In this document: positions 41,914 to 50,661 of the stretch, one piece after another
Layout: each line of letters opens with the position of its first letter
How positions within the stretch are numbered: the first letter of the stretch is position 1
Assembly: GCF_049676595.1 (NCBI RefSeq)
Contig: NZ_CP187259.1
Coordinates: forward strand, 1,240,001 to 1,304,000
Reading direction: 5' to 3'
DNA: 64,000 nucleotides
Origin: Methanocella_A sp049676595
GTDB lineage: Archaea; Halobacteriota; Methanocellia; Methanocellales; Methanocellaceae
Made by a program: the position numbers and the translations under genes
The notes under the pieces: generated by a model
The model's input: only the letters and a program-made list of their open reading frames with translations
Databases searched by the model: none
What the model was told of the DNA's origin: nothing

Positions 41914-42320
41914 TTTACCCTCTCCGTAAAGGCTTTACCTCGCCGAACTCCGGCTAGTATTACGTAACCCTGCACCGCCCCACTAGCATTTGAGTACCGC
42001 CCCCGTACGTTACTCATTGGTTATCGTAATAGTTATCGTAATATAACTTACTGGATTTATGGGTATATAAACTTAGTGTCAATAAGAAATTTTTTTGGAA
42101 GCTTTTACGTAAGTAGGCAAAAATTGTGCCCGGGCTCTTAAAAGGGTAATTACATTTTTGAAATTATGGAAAAATTTCATTCTCCTGTAATTATCCGCAG
42201 ATATTGCCGGGCAACCATATAAATAATACTTCCAGAACTTCCGGACCAAGCGTAAGAATGCAGGTTGAGGGTCGGGAAAACTTTATATCAAAAAAGTTCC
42301 CCCAACACCCTCCTCTAAAA
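41914..42320. promoter_or_regulatory. Intergenic region with promoter elements and direct repeats
   Basis: About 407 bases. On the minus strand a TTTATATAC element lies at 42064-42072 in front of the ATPase gene. GTTATCGTAAT occurs twice, at 42020-42030 and 42032-42042 (period 12), and may be a regulator site. A T6 run on the minus strand just beyond the lipoprotein gene (about 42287-42292) may terminate that unit. No gene was seen in the gap. Confidence 0.5.
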
Positions 42321-43337
42321 CTAGCCCACTATTTTCCAGTGCCCGCCGATATTCACGACGTTCAGCTTACCGTTAAGCTCGAACACGGAGAGCGGCTCGT
42401 ACTGGTACTGGACGCTGGTCCACCTGGCGGATACTACGTCTTTGCCGCCGATCTGCTGTGCTTCTCCGGTCTGCGTGGTCAGTACATACTGGACTTTTGT
42501 AGCGCTCTCGGAGTTCCCGTACATGGCGCCGGTGCCCTGGAGGAAGTCCTGGTAAGCGGTGCCGGACAGGGGCTTGAACTTGTTGTCTCTGCCATCGTAT
42601 GTAACGACTAAGCTGGAGGCGGTAGCATTGTCATCCCTCTCTAGGCTGTCAAAAAACGCCTGGATGACTCTTTCCGGGGAGCTGTCCCGATCGTTAGGGC
42701 CGTATACGCTCTGCATGCTGTACTCGTAGATGGCACCCGGCGCTTCGATTACATAGCGCACCGGAACCGGGGTCGACGGGTGCATGTAATAGCGTACCGT
42801 CATGTTGATAAATCCGTCCCCGTAGCCGATCATACGGCCGGCCTCGTAGACTGAGCAGTTGTCGAAGTTGCCTGCGGTGGTGTTAAGGCTCGCCGTGCCG
42901 GTCAGGCTGTATGTGGCTTCCAGGGAGTTCCACGCTTTGTCTGCGGTCGTCATGTTAAACGGGGGGAAGCCTCCTGTAACAATAATGGTGGAGCTGTTAA
43001 TGGCAGTGATGAGGACATTGGTGGTAGCAGTCCTGTCCTTCTTGACCCAGACATCTGTCTTGACAGAATTGTTGCCATAGATCTCCTGCGAAGTGATCCT
43101 GTCGCCGTCCACTTCGTTCTTCGCCGCGGTGACGATGAAGTCCCTGTGGGAGATCGTGCCGTTTTCGTTCACGGCCATATCGTACCGGGCCATGCTGAAC
43201 TTGGCCGGGTCGAAAACGTCCTTGCCATAAAGTGTCTTGCTATCTTCCTTGTTGTCAGTGCACCCCGAGGCAGCCACAACTGCCACAATTAGTCCGAATA
43301 ACGCGAGATATATAGCTGACTTGCCTATCCTGTCCAT
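42321..43337 (-). CDS. Lipoprotein, function unknown
   Basis: A 338-residue exported protein with a lipobox: AVVAASGC at about 19-26, after a hydrophobic segment. The mature part is Asn/Thr-rich (NENGTISHRD, NVLITAINSSTIIVTGG), beta-strand-like and typical of surface proteins, with no domain I can name. It lies five bases downstream of mfnF on the same strand, so it may be cotranscribed with the methanofuran genes, although a functional link is not evident. Confidence 0.7.
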   Translation of the reverse strand: MDRIGKSAIYLALFGLIVAVVAASGCTDNKEDSKTLYGKDVFDPAKFSMARYDMAVNENGTISHRDFIVTAAKNEVDGDRITSQEIYGNNSVKTDVWVKKDRTATTNVLITAINSSTIIVTGGFPPFNMTTADKAWNSLEATYSLTGTASLNTTAGNFDNCSVYEAGRMIGYGDGFINMTVRYYMHPSTPVPVRYVIEAPGAIYEYSMQSVYGPNDRDSSPERVIQAFFDSLERDDNATASSLVVTYDGRDNKFKPLSGTAYQDFLQGTGAMYGNSESATKVQYVLTTQTGEAQQIGGKDVVSARWTSVQYQYEPLSVFELNGKLNVVNIGGHWKIVG

Positions 43338-43342
43338 TTTCT

Positions 43343-44320
43343 CTACTCCTGCACTTCATCCGCTCTCTGTTCTTCCAGCAATCTGGCCACGGCATACGCC
43401 GGGAACACCCGGGACAGACGCTCGTCGCTCACCATGGTGAACGGCATCCCCAGCTCCATGAGCGCTTCTTTGATTATGAATGCGCCCAGGCCGCAGATGG
43501 CTGCTTTCCTGATCCCGTGCTGTTCCGATACCGCGGTGACTGCTTCTTTGATCTCGTCGATCTGGCGCCTGCGTGCCTGCTCAGCGATCTCTTTAACCTC
43601 TTCCATGCCCAGCTCTTCCAGGTCGCAGCAGACCAGCCGGGCTATTCTCCGGGCTGCTCCTTCGGCATCCTTGGGGCCGCAGTCAGGAGTGTCGCAGGTG
43701 TAGTCAGCGGGCGAGATCCGCCCGAGGAGCAGGTGGACGTCTCCGGTGATCGCAAACAGCTCCGACGCTGTCCGCACCTGCTTGCCCCTTACATTCACTT
43801 TGTGCATCAGGGCTGCCAGATTCGTCCTTAGCGTGCCGGCATAGATGAGCTCGTTGTTCCCGAGGCGGCCGAAATCCGTCAGCATGGCTACGGGCTTACC
43901 CTCGGACACCGGGATAATATCTGTGGTCGTGCTTCCGGTGTCGATAAAAATGATGCTGCAGTGCACCTTTCCAAGGTACCGGGCCGAGGCCGACCAGTTA
44001 GCCGCAGAGAACAGGCTGTGTTCCTCCGTGTTTTCGTAGAACTGCCCGTCGTAGCCGTAGAACAGGGCATCCGGGAACACTTCTTTTACGACTGAGGAGA
44101 TGTGGGCAATGCCGTCCTTTTTAGTCGGATAGCAGTCGGCCAGCTCCCCTGTTATCGTAATGCCGACCGGGCCGCAGTTTCCGGCGTTATGCTTGATCTG
44201 CTCCAGCGTGCCTTTCAGGTCAGCCCCTTTCCACAGCGGCAGGTAAATCGTCTCTACGTAGCTCCCGTCGGCAGACGCCGCCTTGGTGTTTGCCCCGCCG
44301 ATATCAATGCCCAGCGCTAT
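43343..44320 (-). CDS. mfnF: Methanofuran biosynthesis protein MfnF (COG1548 / H4MPT-linked C1 pathway family)
   Basis: A 325-residue ASKHA-fold protein. The phosphate-binding motif GIDIGGANTKAAS lies at the extreme N-terminus and IDTGSTTTDIIP near 125. The family is annotated as an H4MPT-linked C1-transfer pathway protein; MfnF of Methanocaldococcus jannaschii couples gamma-glutamyltyramine with the furan unit in methanofuran synthesis, and I assign it to this family from memory. The stretch before the first in-frame GTG (44078-44080) is plainly coding, so the true start is further upstream. The best candidate is an ATA at 44318-44320, seven bases after GGAGG, overlapping the end of mfnD by four bases. 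A CTG two codons later is less likely. Confidence 0.78.
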   Translation of the reverse strand: MALGIDIGGANTKAASADGSYVETIYLPLWKGADLKGTLEQIKHNAGNCGPVGITITGELADCYPTKKDGIAHISSVVKEVFPDALFYGYDGQFYENTEEHSLFSAANWSASARYLGKVHCSIIFIDTGSTTTDIIPVSEGKPVAMLTDFGRLGNNELIYAGTLRTNLAALMHKVNVRGKQVRTASELFAITGDVHLLLGRISPADYTCDTPDCGPKDAEGAARRIARLVCCDLEELGMEEVKEIAEQARRRQIDEIKEAVTAVSEQHGIRKAAICGLGAFIIKEALMELGMPFTMVSDERLSRVFPAYAVARLLEEQRADEVQE

Positions 44321-45177
44321 AAGTATTCCTCCAGGTCTTTCTTGGTGAACGAGTATGTGCCCTTCCTGTGAAGCTCCGGGGGCATCGTGCCGAAGTGGGC
44401 GAGCAGCACCAGATCGGCGACGTTGACATCGATCGCTTTCACGACGCCGACGATCGCGGTAGTCGGCCGGGGATTGATGTCCACGATCCAGGGGTGTGCC
44501 CCAAATACGATATCCACTCCGAACAGCCCTTTGCAGCCGGCCATATGGCCGGCCATCACCGCCGCGTTGAAGATATCTGCCATCGCGGGGTGGGTAATAT
44601 TGACATCGTTACCGTCGTAGTCGATGCCGTTGTTGATTTTGATGTGCTGCCTGTTCAATGTCAGCGGCAGAATCCACCCTTTGCTCGCCACCAGAGAAAT
44701 GCTCAGGTGCTCCCCTTCCACGAACTCAGTCGAGATGTAGCCCTCTTTCTCCACCGGCCGATCAGACACGAAAATGCCTTCGGACCCGCAGCCCGTCCGG
44801 GGCTTGACCACGCACTTCACCGGCTGGTCCTCTCTCACGATGCGAGGGGCATACAGGCCGTTATGCAGGAGCATCTCAGTAGCTTCCTTCTTGTCAGCGC
44901 ACAGGCGAATCGCCGCAGGGCTGCTGCCCAGGTTAATGCACGACGCCTCAAGCACTTCAGTATAGTCCGCCAGCAGCTCGTCAGGCGCTATTACGAGCCC
45001 TGCGTCGCAGGCCTCCGCCGTCCGCTTAAAATCAGAGCCAAAATCCGAAGGCACAGACACCGTACACCCGGCCGCCTCGAACGCCGCCTGCAGCGTCTTC
45101 AGCATGGCGGCCCCTTCTCTCCTCAGGGATGCATCCATGCCCGTGCACACCGAGTATTCAGCCAGCATGACCTTCAT
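44317..45177 (-). CDS. mfnD: Tyramine-L-glutamate ligase MfnD (ATP-grasp)
   Basis: A 286-residue ATP-grasp ligase. It has VKCVVKPRTGCGSEGIFVSD as the nucleotide-binding strand region, EFVEGEHLSISLVAS as the acidic segment, and GVDIVFGAHPWIVDINPRPT as the Mg-binding end. MfnD joins tyramine to glutamate in the first committed steps of methanofuran synthesis, the C1 carrier for CO2 reduction in methanogens. The ATG at 45175-45177 (MKVMLAEYSV) is preferred to the upstream GTG at 45204. It overlaps mfnF by four bases, so the two form an operon. The repeat array B lies upstream, with no gene between. Confidence 0.8.
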   Translation of the reverse strand: MKVMLAEYSVCTGMDASLRREGAAMLKTLQAAFEAAGCTVSVPSDFGSDFKRTAEACDAGLVIAPDELLADYTEVLEASCINLGSSPAAIRLCADKKEATEMLLHNGLYAPRIVREDQPVKCVVKPRTGCGSEGIFVSDRPVEKEGYISTEFVEGEHLSISLVASKGWILPLTLNRQHIKINNGIDYDGNDVNITHPAMADIFNAAVMAGHMAGCKGLFGVDIVFGAHPWIVDINPRPTTAIVGVVKAIDVNVADLVLLAHFGTMPPELHRKGTYSFTKKDLEEYL

Positions 45178-45258
45178 AACAATCCGCACAAATGAGGGAC
45201 GCACAGGTATAATAGCATTTCGGGCTGAGATCAGTACCCGAGGTGCAATGACTTTTCA

Positions 45259-45894
45259 CCACGGCAGCACGGCTCCTTAGCCAGACCACTGGAAAACAAG
45301 TGTTCTAACCACGGCGGCACGGCAGCACGGCTCCTTATCCAGACCACTGGAAAACAAGTGTTCTAACCACGGCGGCACGGCAGCACGGCTCCTTATCCAG
45401 ACCACTGGAAAACAAGTGTTCTAACCACGGCGGCACGGAGACAATTCGAGAAACGACTGGTGGATGGTTATTTAAACCACGGCGGCACAACGACACGGAG
45501 ACAACCCGTACCCGAATAGCAAGGCTCTCTTTTTATTGATCCACGGCGGCACGACGTGCTGGCGGCACGGAGACAAATAAGTTTTCCTTCCTTCAGTCTA
45601 TCGATCGAAAGTCAGGCTGAAACGATTGGTTAGCAAGCTTATGGTTAATGCGCTGTCTTGGTGTCGCCGTGGACATAAAAAGAAGTTCACTTATACCGGT
45701 TCACCATTGTCTTGGTGTCGCCGTGCCGCCGTGGTTTTATTTACCACTGGCTTGTCGTGGATCGCTCTGTCTTGGTGTCGCCGTGCCGCCGTGGTTCAAA
45801 TATTTGATCTACCGTTGTTGGGATATAGGGCCGTGCCGCCGTGGTTCAAATATTTGATCTACCGTTGTTGGGATATAGGGCCGTGCCGCCGTGG
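45259..45894. repeat. Repeat array B (CCACGGCGGCACGG family, mirror arrangement)
   Basis: Fills the 794-base gap between mfnD and surE. Left side, + orientation: a 50-base first unit at 45259, then two identical 58-base direct repeats at 45309-45366 and 45367-45424, and further copies at 45425 and 45478. Another begins at 45541 (degenerate). Right side, reverse orientation: CCGTGCCGCCGTGG at 45721, 45781, 45831 and 45881; the units at 45781-45830 and 45831-45880 are identical 50-mers. The unit-flanking ATATTTGAA is shared with array A. The centre near 45600-45690 has GGTTAATGCGCTGTCTTGG, like array A. No gene was seen. Confidence 0.88.
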
Positions 45895-45971
45895 TGATAA
45901 TTTTTATCTTCGGGATTTCGTGCTTCGCATGCCAGTAACTATTATATCTCACTCAAGCGAATTTACGAGCG

Positions 45972-46772
45972 ATGACGTTCCGCATTCTGATCACCAACGA
46001 CGATGGCGTCGCTTCTCCTGGCCTGATGGCGGTGTACGAGGCTGTGAAGGACCTCGGTGAAGCCATCATCGTGGCGCCGGCTACGCAGCAGAGCGCGGTG
46101 GGGCGGTCGATGACCTTGTTTGAGCCGCTGCGGATCGAGAAGATGAACCTGCAAGGCTCTGTGGCTTATGCGGTTAACGGGACGCCGACCGATTCGGTGA
46201 TCATGGGCATGTATGTGACCATGGCGGACAAGAAGCCTGATTTAGTCATCTCGGGCATCAACATCGGCGAGAACCTGAGCGCCGAGGCTGCCACGACTTC
46301 CGGCACCATCGGCGCCGCGATGGAGGCCGCTAACCAGGGTGTGCCTGCCATAGCCGTGTCGATGCACGTGCTGGAGGAGGCGGACAAGTTTGCTACCGCT
46401 GCGATGACCAGAGACTATGCGGTGGCCCAGAGCGTCATCCGAAAGCTGGCCCGGCACGTGCTGGAGCACGGTATGCCGAAGCGGGTTGACCTGCTGAACG
46501 TGAATCTGCCGGCGGGCGCTACGCCTGAAACGCCCGTGGTCGTGACCCGGCTGGCCCGGAGGATGTACGATACGATCGTCCACCACCGGATGGACCCCCG
46601 GGGCCGGTCCTACTACTGGGTGGATGGCACTGTAGTCGAAGACGCGCCGGAGGGCACCGATCTCCACGCCGTTCACCAGAGGAAGCAGATCTCTATTACT
46701 CCGATGTGCCTGGACATGACTGCCTGCGAGCAGACGGGCGAGATCGAGCGGATGATCAGGGGTAACTGGTAG
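45972..46772 (+). CDS. surE: 5'-nucleotidase SurE
   Basis: A 266-residue SurE survival-protein phosphatase, which removes phosphate from nucleoside 5'- and 3'-monophosphates with divalent metal. The N-terminal RILITNDDGVASPGLMAVYE has the metal-binding Asp pair (residues 10-11), PATQQSAVGRSMT carries the conserved Ser, and ISGINIGENLS the Asn of the metal site. It is a soluble cytoplasmic enzyme. The start is the ATG at 45972; the HEAT-like gene follows on the same strand. Confidence 0.95.
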   Translation: MTFRILITNDDGVASPGLMAVYEAVKDLGEAIIVAPATQQSAVGRSMTLFEPLRIEKMNLQGSVAYAVNGTPTDSVIMGMYVTMADKKPDLVISGINIGENLSAEAATTSGTIGAAMEAANQGVPAIAVSMHVLEEADKFATAAMTRDYAVAQSVIRKLARHVLEHGMPKRVDLLNVNLPAGATPETPVVVTRLARRMYDTIVHHRMDPRGRSYYWVDGTVVEDAPEGTDLHAVHQRKQISITPMCLDMTACEQTGEIERMIRGNW

Positions 46773-46811
46773 CTGTAAGTTTTATCTTTGAAAAGCTCCA
46801 ACCTCGAAACC

Positions 46812-47411
46812 ATGGATGAACAAGCGCTGTGTGATAAGGCGATTAAGGACCCTGCTGTTTTAGACGGGCTCCTGAACGATCTGCTGCCCGAAAACAAGGA
46901 TAAGGATAAACGGTTTAAGAGTTTTAACGCGCTGCTGCTCGTCAGCGAGAGTCGCCCGGAGCTACTATACGGGCGGTGGGATTTTCTGGCCGGGCTGCTG
47001 CGGAGCGGCAACACGAACTCCCGGTATAACTCTCTCTTCCTCCTGGCCAACATTGCCTGCATCGATGATCTGGGTCTTTTCGAAGGCCTCTTCGACGACT
47101 ACTTCGGCCTGCTGGCTGACGAGAAGACCAGCGTCGCCGCCCACATCGCCGGCCACGCAGGAAAAATCGCCCGGGCAAAGCCGGAGCTTCAGTCCAGAAT
47201 TACTGAGAAGCTGATAGAGATCGGAGGCGACGGGTTCGATCACAAGCGCTAGGCCCTGATCGCCGGCTACGCTATCGAGTCGCTGGGCGAATACTTTGAG
47301 GAGTCCAATGACAAAACCCTGATACTAGAGTTCGTCAGAAGCTGGCTGCGGTGCGAGAGCCCGAAGACACAGAAGATCGCTAAGAAGTTCCTGGAAGCCC
47401 ACGACAACTAA
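46812..47411 (+). pseudogene. HEAT-like protein gene with in-frame amber codon
   Basis: From the ATG at 46812 the frame runs to a TAG at 47250-47252 (146 residues; a TTG at 46788 would add 8). In the same frame the sequence continues coding-like for 52 more codons (ALIAGYAIESLGEYFEES, then SWLRCESPKTQKIAKKFLEA) to a TAA at 47409-47411. The whole would be about 199 residues of helical HEAT-like sequence (WDFLAGLLRSGNTNSRYN, TSVAAHIAGHAGKIA). The continuation in frame suggests a recent nonsense mutation, a sequencing error or readthrough. TAG also ends surE and mfnD here, which argues against general recoding of TAG. Confidence 0.6.
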
Positions 47412-47438
47412 GCCGGGGCTTATTACCGCACAGTAGTG

Positions 47439-47714
47439 TTATTCTCCATGGTGTTTGACGGTTTTCATTGATCTGCGGGCAGCGATATACAGGAGTATTA
47501 CCAGCAAGGCGCCTAAAACTGCGACTCCTATTATGATCAGTGATGTGCTCTGGTTGAAATCCAGTCGCATCGATAAGATCACCAGCAGCGAGAGCACGCC
47601 CACTACCAGAAACAACAGCGTGTCAGCGATGAGAGCGACGAACTCCTGCGACCGGATACCTCTGAACAGGGGCTCGAACGGGAAACCGGGTGTCAGATTC
47701 TCCTTTTCGACCAT
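47439..47714 (-). CDS. Small two-helix membrane protein
   Basis: A 91-residue protein with two hydrophobic helices (ALIADTLLFLVVGVLSLLVI and LIIIGVAVLGALLVILLYIA) and a basic tail (RRSMKTVKHHGE). No family recognised. It converges with the HEAT-like gene, and a short A/T-rich gap separates it from the FAD oxidase gene. Confidence 0.65.
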   Translation of the reverse strand: MVEKENLTPGFPFEPLFRGIRSQEFVALIADTLLFLVVGVLSLLVILSMRLDFNQSTSLIIIGVAVLGALLVILLYIAARRSMKTVKHHGE

Positions 47715-47818
47715 AGACAGAGATAAAACTGGTAAATTTATAGCTGTTATTCGCGCATAACTCGTAGCGATTATTTTTGAGCTACGAAGGCGCAGCTACA
47801 CTGCGCATGATCTATGCT

Positions 47819-49186
47819 TTAAAACCCCATCTTCCCGGGGTTCATGATGTTCAGAGGATCGACAGCATTTTTGATGGCCCGCATGATCTCGTGGCCTCTG
47901 CCGTAAATCCTCGGCATGTAGTCGCCGCGTATCACACCGATGCCGTGCTCGCCCGAGAGGGTGCCGCCTACCTGAAGTACAGCGTCGTATATCTCGTCCT
48001 TGACTGCGTGGACCTTTTTCCACTCGGCCTCGTCCAGCAGGTCGATCGCTATGCCGGTGTGGAGGTCGCCGTCGCCGATGTGGCCGAAGACAACCAGCTC
48101 CAGGCCGTGCTTCTCGCTTATCTGCCGGATCTTCCGCAGCATGAGGGGTACGTCCTTGATCGGCATCCCGATGTCCTCGGCCTCGTAGATGGCTACTTTT
48201 CCGGGGTTCAGCCGGCTGATCACAACGCTGACCAGCCGCCTCGTGGTCCAGATTTTCTCAACTTCGGCGCTGTCTTTTGCTATCGTCGTCGTACCGTCGC
48301 ACCTGCGGCAGATATCGGAGATGAGGGCAGCTTCCCTCAATGTGCTTTCTTCGTATCCGTCGACCTCGAAGATAAGCATCGCTTCTCCCTCGGGTACCTC
48401 CATCTCGGGCTGGTACTTCTTTACCGCTCTGATGGCGCTGGCATCCATGATCTCCATCGCTGCCGGCGTTACTCCTGCCTTCAGTATCTCGACTGCAGCC
48501 GTGCCGGCGTCCTCCAGCCTGGCGAAGGCCGCCGTGATCACCGATTTCTTCTCAGGGACGGGGCATATGCGGAGCCTGGCCTTCGTGATGACTCCCAGGG
48601 TTCCCTCGCTGCCTACGTAAAGGCGGGTGAGGTCGTAGCCCGCCGAAGTCTTGGGCGCTTTGCAGCCGGTGTGGATGATCTCTCCGTCCGGCAGCACTAC
48701 CTCTAAGTCCAGTACGTAGTCCTTGACCGTACCGTACTTGACCGAGTGCATCCCACTGCCGCCGTTGCCTATCAGTCCGCCGAGACTGCACATTTCACTA
48801 CTGCCCGGATCCGGGGGGAAAAAGAAGCCGTGCTTTTCCAGTTCTCTATTGAGGTGGCCGTGGACGATGCCCGGCTCAACGACAACCTGCATATTTTCCA
48901 CGTCTATCTCCAGTATCCGGTTCATGCCGGTCATGTCCAGCACGATACCGCCATTGACTGGCACCGCCCCGCCAGTAAGCCCGCTCGCCGAGCCCCGGGG
49001 CACGATGGGTATCCTGTGTGCGGCCGCAAGCCTGACAACTGCCGAAACTTCCTCCGCTGCCCTCGGCCTCACCACGTAGTCGGCCTTACCTCTAACGTAC
49101 GACGAGTCGAACGAATAGCAGTACAGCTCCGCCTCGTCACAGCTGGCCCTGTCCTTGCCGACGATTTCCTGGAGTTCAGAGAGCAT
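47819..49186 (-). CDS. FAD-binding oxidoreductase (GlcD / D-lactate dehydrogenase type)
   Basis: A 455-residue FAD enzyme of the GlcD/DLD family, which oxidises alpha-hydroxy acids such as glycolate or D-lactate. The FAD-binding PCMH core is visible as IPIVPRGSASGLTGGAV near 57-73, with GGIVLDMTGMNRIL after it, and GGLIGNGGSGMHSVKYG near 128-144. The C-terminal substrate domain ends with GTLSGEHGIGVIRGDYM. There is no cysteine Fe-S motif, so any electron partner is separate. The ATG at 49184-49186 (MLSELQEIVGKD) is chosen; 28 codons upstream are open but hydrophobic and A/T-rich. The acceptor is unknown. Confidence 0.88.
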   Translation of the reverse strand: MLSELQEIVGKDRASCDEAELYCYSFDSSYVRGKADYVVRPRAAEEVSAVVRLAAAHRIPIVPRGSASGLTGGAVPVNGGIVLDMTGMNRILEIDVENMQVVVEPGIVHGHLNRELEKHGFFFPPDPGSSEMCSLGGLIGNGGSGMHSVKYGTVKDYVLDLEVVLPDGEIIHTGCKAPKTSAGYDLTRLYVGSEGTLGVITKARLRICPVPEKKSVITAAFARLEDAGTAAVEILKAGVTPAAMEIMDASAIRAVKKYQPEMEVPEGEAMLIFEVDGYEESTLREAALISDICRRCDGTTTIAKDSAEVEKIWTTRRLVSVVISRLNPGKVAIYEAEDIGMPIKDVPLMLRKIRQISEKHGLELVVFGHIGDGDLHTGIAIDLLDEAEWKKVHAVKDEIYDAVLQVGGTLSGEHGIGVIRGDYMPRIYGRGHEIMRAIKNAVDPLNIMNPGKMGF

Positions 49187-49408
49187 ACGATTGTATCCTA
49201 ACAGGTTATGCAAAAATAATATATCACGTAAAATATATATCTTTATCCACTTCGTCGTACAATTGCCCAATCAGATAACACAACGTACACGTCGTGTTAA
49301 CCATTCCTGGCTGTACGGAACGTCTCAGAAGACTATACTATGCGTTTTTAGGCTGTTGCGAACTAAGAACAAGGTGGCCTGGCGCCGCACTTTACGGTCC
49401 CAATTATT

Positions 49409-50206
49409 TCATCGCATCCTTAAACTCTTTATACACTTCAGCAATCGTGTGGTGCCACTCGAACGAGCGTTGAGCATTCGCTGGTAGGCTCGCTGTCTGG
49501 CGTATTCGTCCTCTTCGAAGGCGATGCCCTCGTAGTTGACCTTCGAGAGGTACAGCCCTGCGGGGGAGGCGGGGGGTATGCCTTCAGTATAGGTGGGGTC
49601 GAACATTTTCTCTATCCAGTCGTTGGGCCGCTTGTTTTCGCCCACCAGGCGCAGTGCTGTCACAATCTTCCGCACCATGTTCCACAGGAACGAGTCGGCC
49701 TCGATGTCGATCACGTAGAAATCACCCCTTCTGGTGATGTCCAGTTTCGTGACTGTCCTGACCGGGTACTTGCCCGGCTCGATGCTGGAGAAGTTGGTGA
49801 AGTCGTGGGTGCCGAGGAACTTAGCGGAGAACTCTTTCATGCGGCGCTCGATCACGTCAGGGGCGTACATGACATACCTGTATTCTCGGCTTGTTGCATG
49901 CCGCCTGGGGTCGAAGTCATCCCCGGCATCCGCCCGGGCGTAAGCCCACAGGTCTTTGGGCAGCTTAGAGTTGATGATGCGGGGAGCGGTAAGCTTCGGG
50001 TCCGCCGCCTCGAAAGCCACTACCTGGCCGAGGGCATGGACTCCTGCATCCGTACGGCCCGCCATGGCGATCTTGGTCTTTGGTTTGATAGCCCCTACTT
50101 CTTCCAGGGCTTTCCTGAGCTCGCTCTCCACTGTCGGCAGGTTGGGCTGAGCCTGGGAGCCGTAGAAGTTCGTTCCGATATAGGCGATCTTCAGCGCGGT
50201 CTTCAC
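49409..50206 (-). CDS. truA: tRNA pseudouridine synthase TruA
   Basis: A 265-residue TruA-type pseudouridine synthase, which modifies positions 38-40 of tRNA anticodon stems. The N-terminal LKIAYIGTNFYGSQAQPN and the catalytic AMAGRTDAGVHALGQVVAFE (nucleophile Asp near 53) are diagnostic; SFLWNMVRKIV is the conserved C-terminal motif. The start (50206) overlaps the end of the upstream psiE-like gene by four bases, so it is the last gene of a three-gene unit. Confidence 0.95.
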   Translation of the reverse strand: MKTALKIAYIGTNFYGSQAQPNLPTVESELRKALEEVGAIKPKTKIAMAGRTDAGVHALGQVVAFEAADPKLTAPRIINSKLPKDLWAYARADAGDDFDPRRHATSREYRYVMYAPDVIERRMKEFSAKFLGTHDFTNFSSIEPGKYPVRTVTKLDITRRGDFYVIDIEADSFLWNMVRKIVTALRLVGENKRPNDWIEKMFDPTYTEGIPPASPAGLYLSKVNYEGIAFEEDEYARQRAYQRMLNARSSGTTRLLKCIKSLRMR

Positions 50207-50661
50207 TGTTTTTCCCTCTGCTGCTCCGGCTTTCGGATGCTTAACAGATATAGTGCGGCGACCAGCACTACGACCAGCACTGCGGTGATGGCCATCTCCT
50301 CTACCGGGATGTGCTCGACGCCGAAGACCAGTACCCTCCGGATCATGGCGGTCAGGCCCGCTGCGATGATCAGGCGTATGTCCAGCCTGTGGCTGCGGAT
50401 GAAGACTACCACTGTCTGGATCAGCTCGACCAGGATGAGGATGACAAGCAGGTCGTTTAGAGACATGTAGATGGTATCGATCGTCATCTGGCCGCTCACG
50501 AGGCCCGAGAGGTCCCGGCCTACGATAAAGAAGGACGCTATGGCCATGATGATCAGGAAGAGGGCGACCAGGAGGTAGATGGCTGATTCTACCTTGTCGA
50601 TCGCTTCCGCGATGATGCTGCTGAAATTTTTGCCGCCGTCGGCCATGTTACTCACCGCCAT
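50203..50661 (-). CDS. PsiE-like membrane protein (copy 2)
   Basis: A 152-residue protein with four hydrophobic helices, resembling the PsiE (phosphate-starvation inducible) family: SAIYLLVALFLIIMAIASFF, then LNDLLVILILVELIQTVVVF, RSHRLDIRLIIAAGLTAMIR and a last C-terminal helix. It is a paralogue of the next gene upstream; the RLIIAAGLTAMIRRVLVFG stretch is nearly repeated in it (RLVLAVGLTAVIRRVLVFG). It overlaps truA by four bases. The ATG at 50644-50646 is an alternative start. Confidence 0.75.
   Translation of the reverse strand: MAVSNMADGGKNFSSIIAEAIDKVESAIYLLVALFLIIMAIASFFIVGRDLSGLVSGQMTIDTIYMSLNDLLVILILVELIQTVVVFIRSHRLDIRLIIAAGLTAMIRRVLVFGVEHIPVEEMAITAVLVVVLVAALYLLSIRKPEQQREKQ

Noticed and set aside
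47250..47252. TAG as a pyrrolysine codon
   Set aside because: TAG is a normal stop for surE and mfnD in the window, no pyl gene is visible, and methylamine methyltransferases are absent. Kept only as a remote option.
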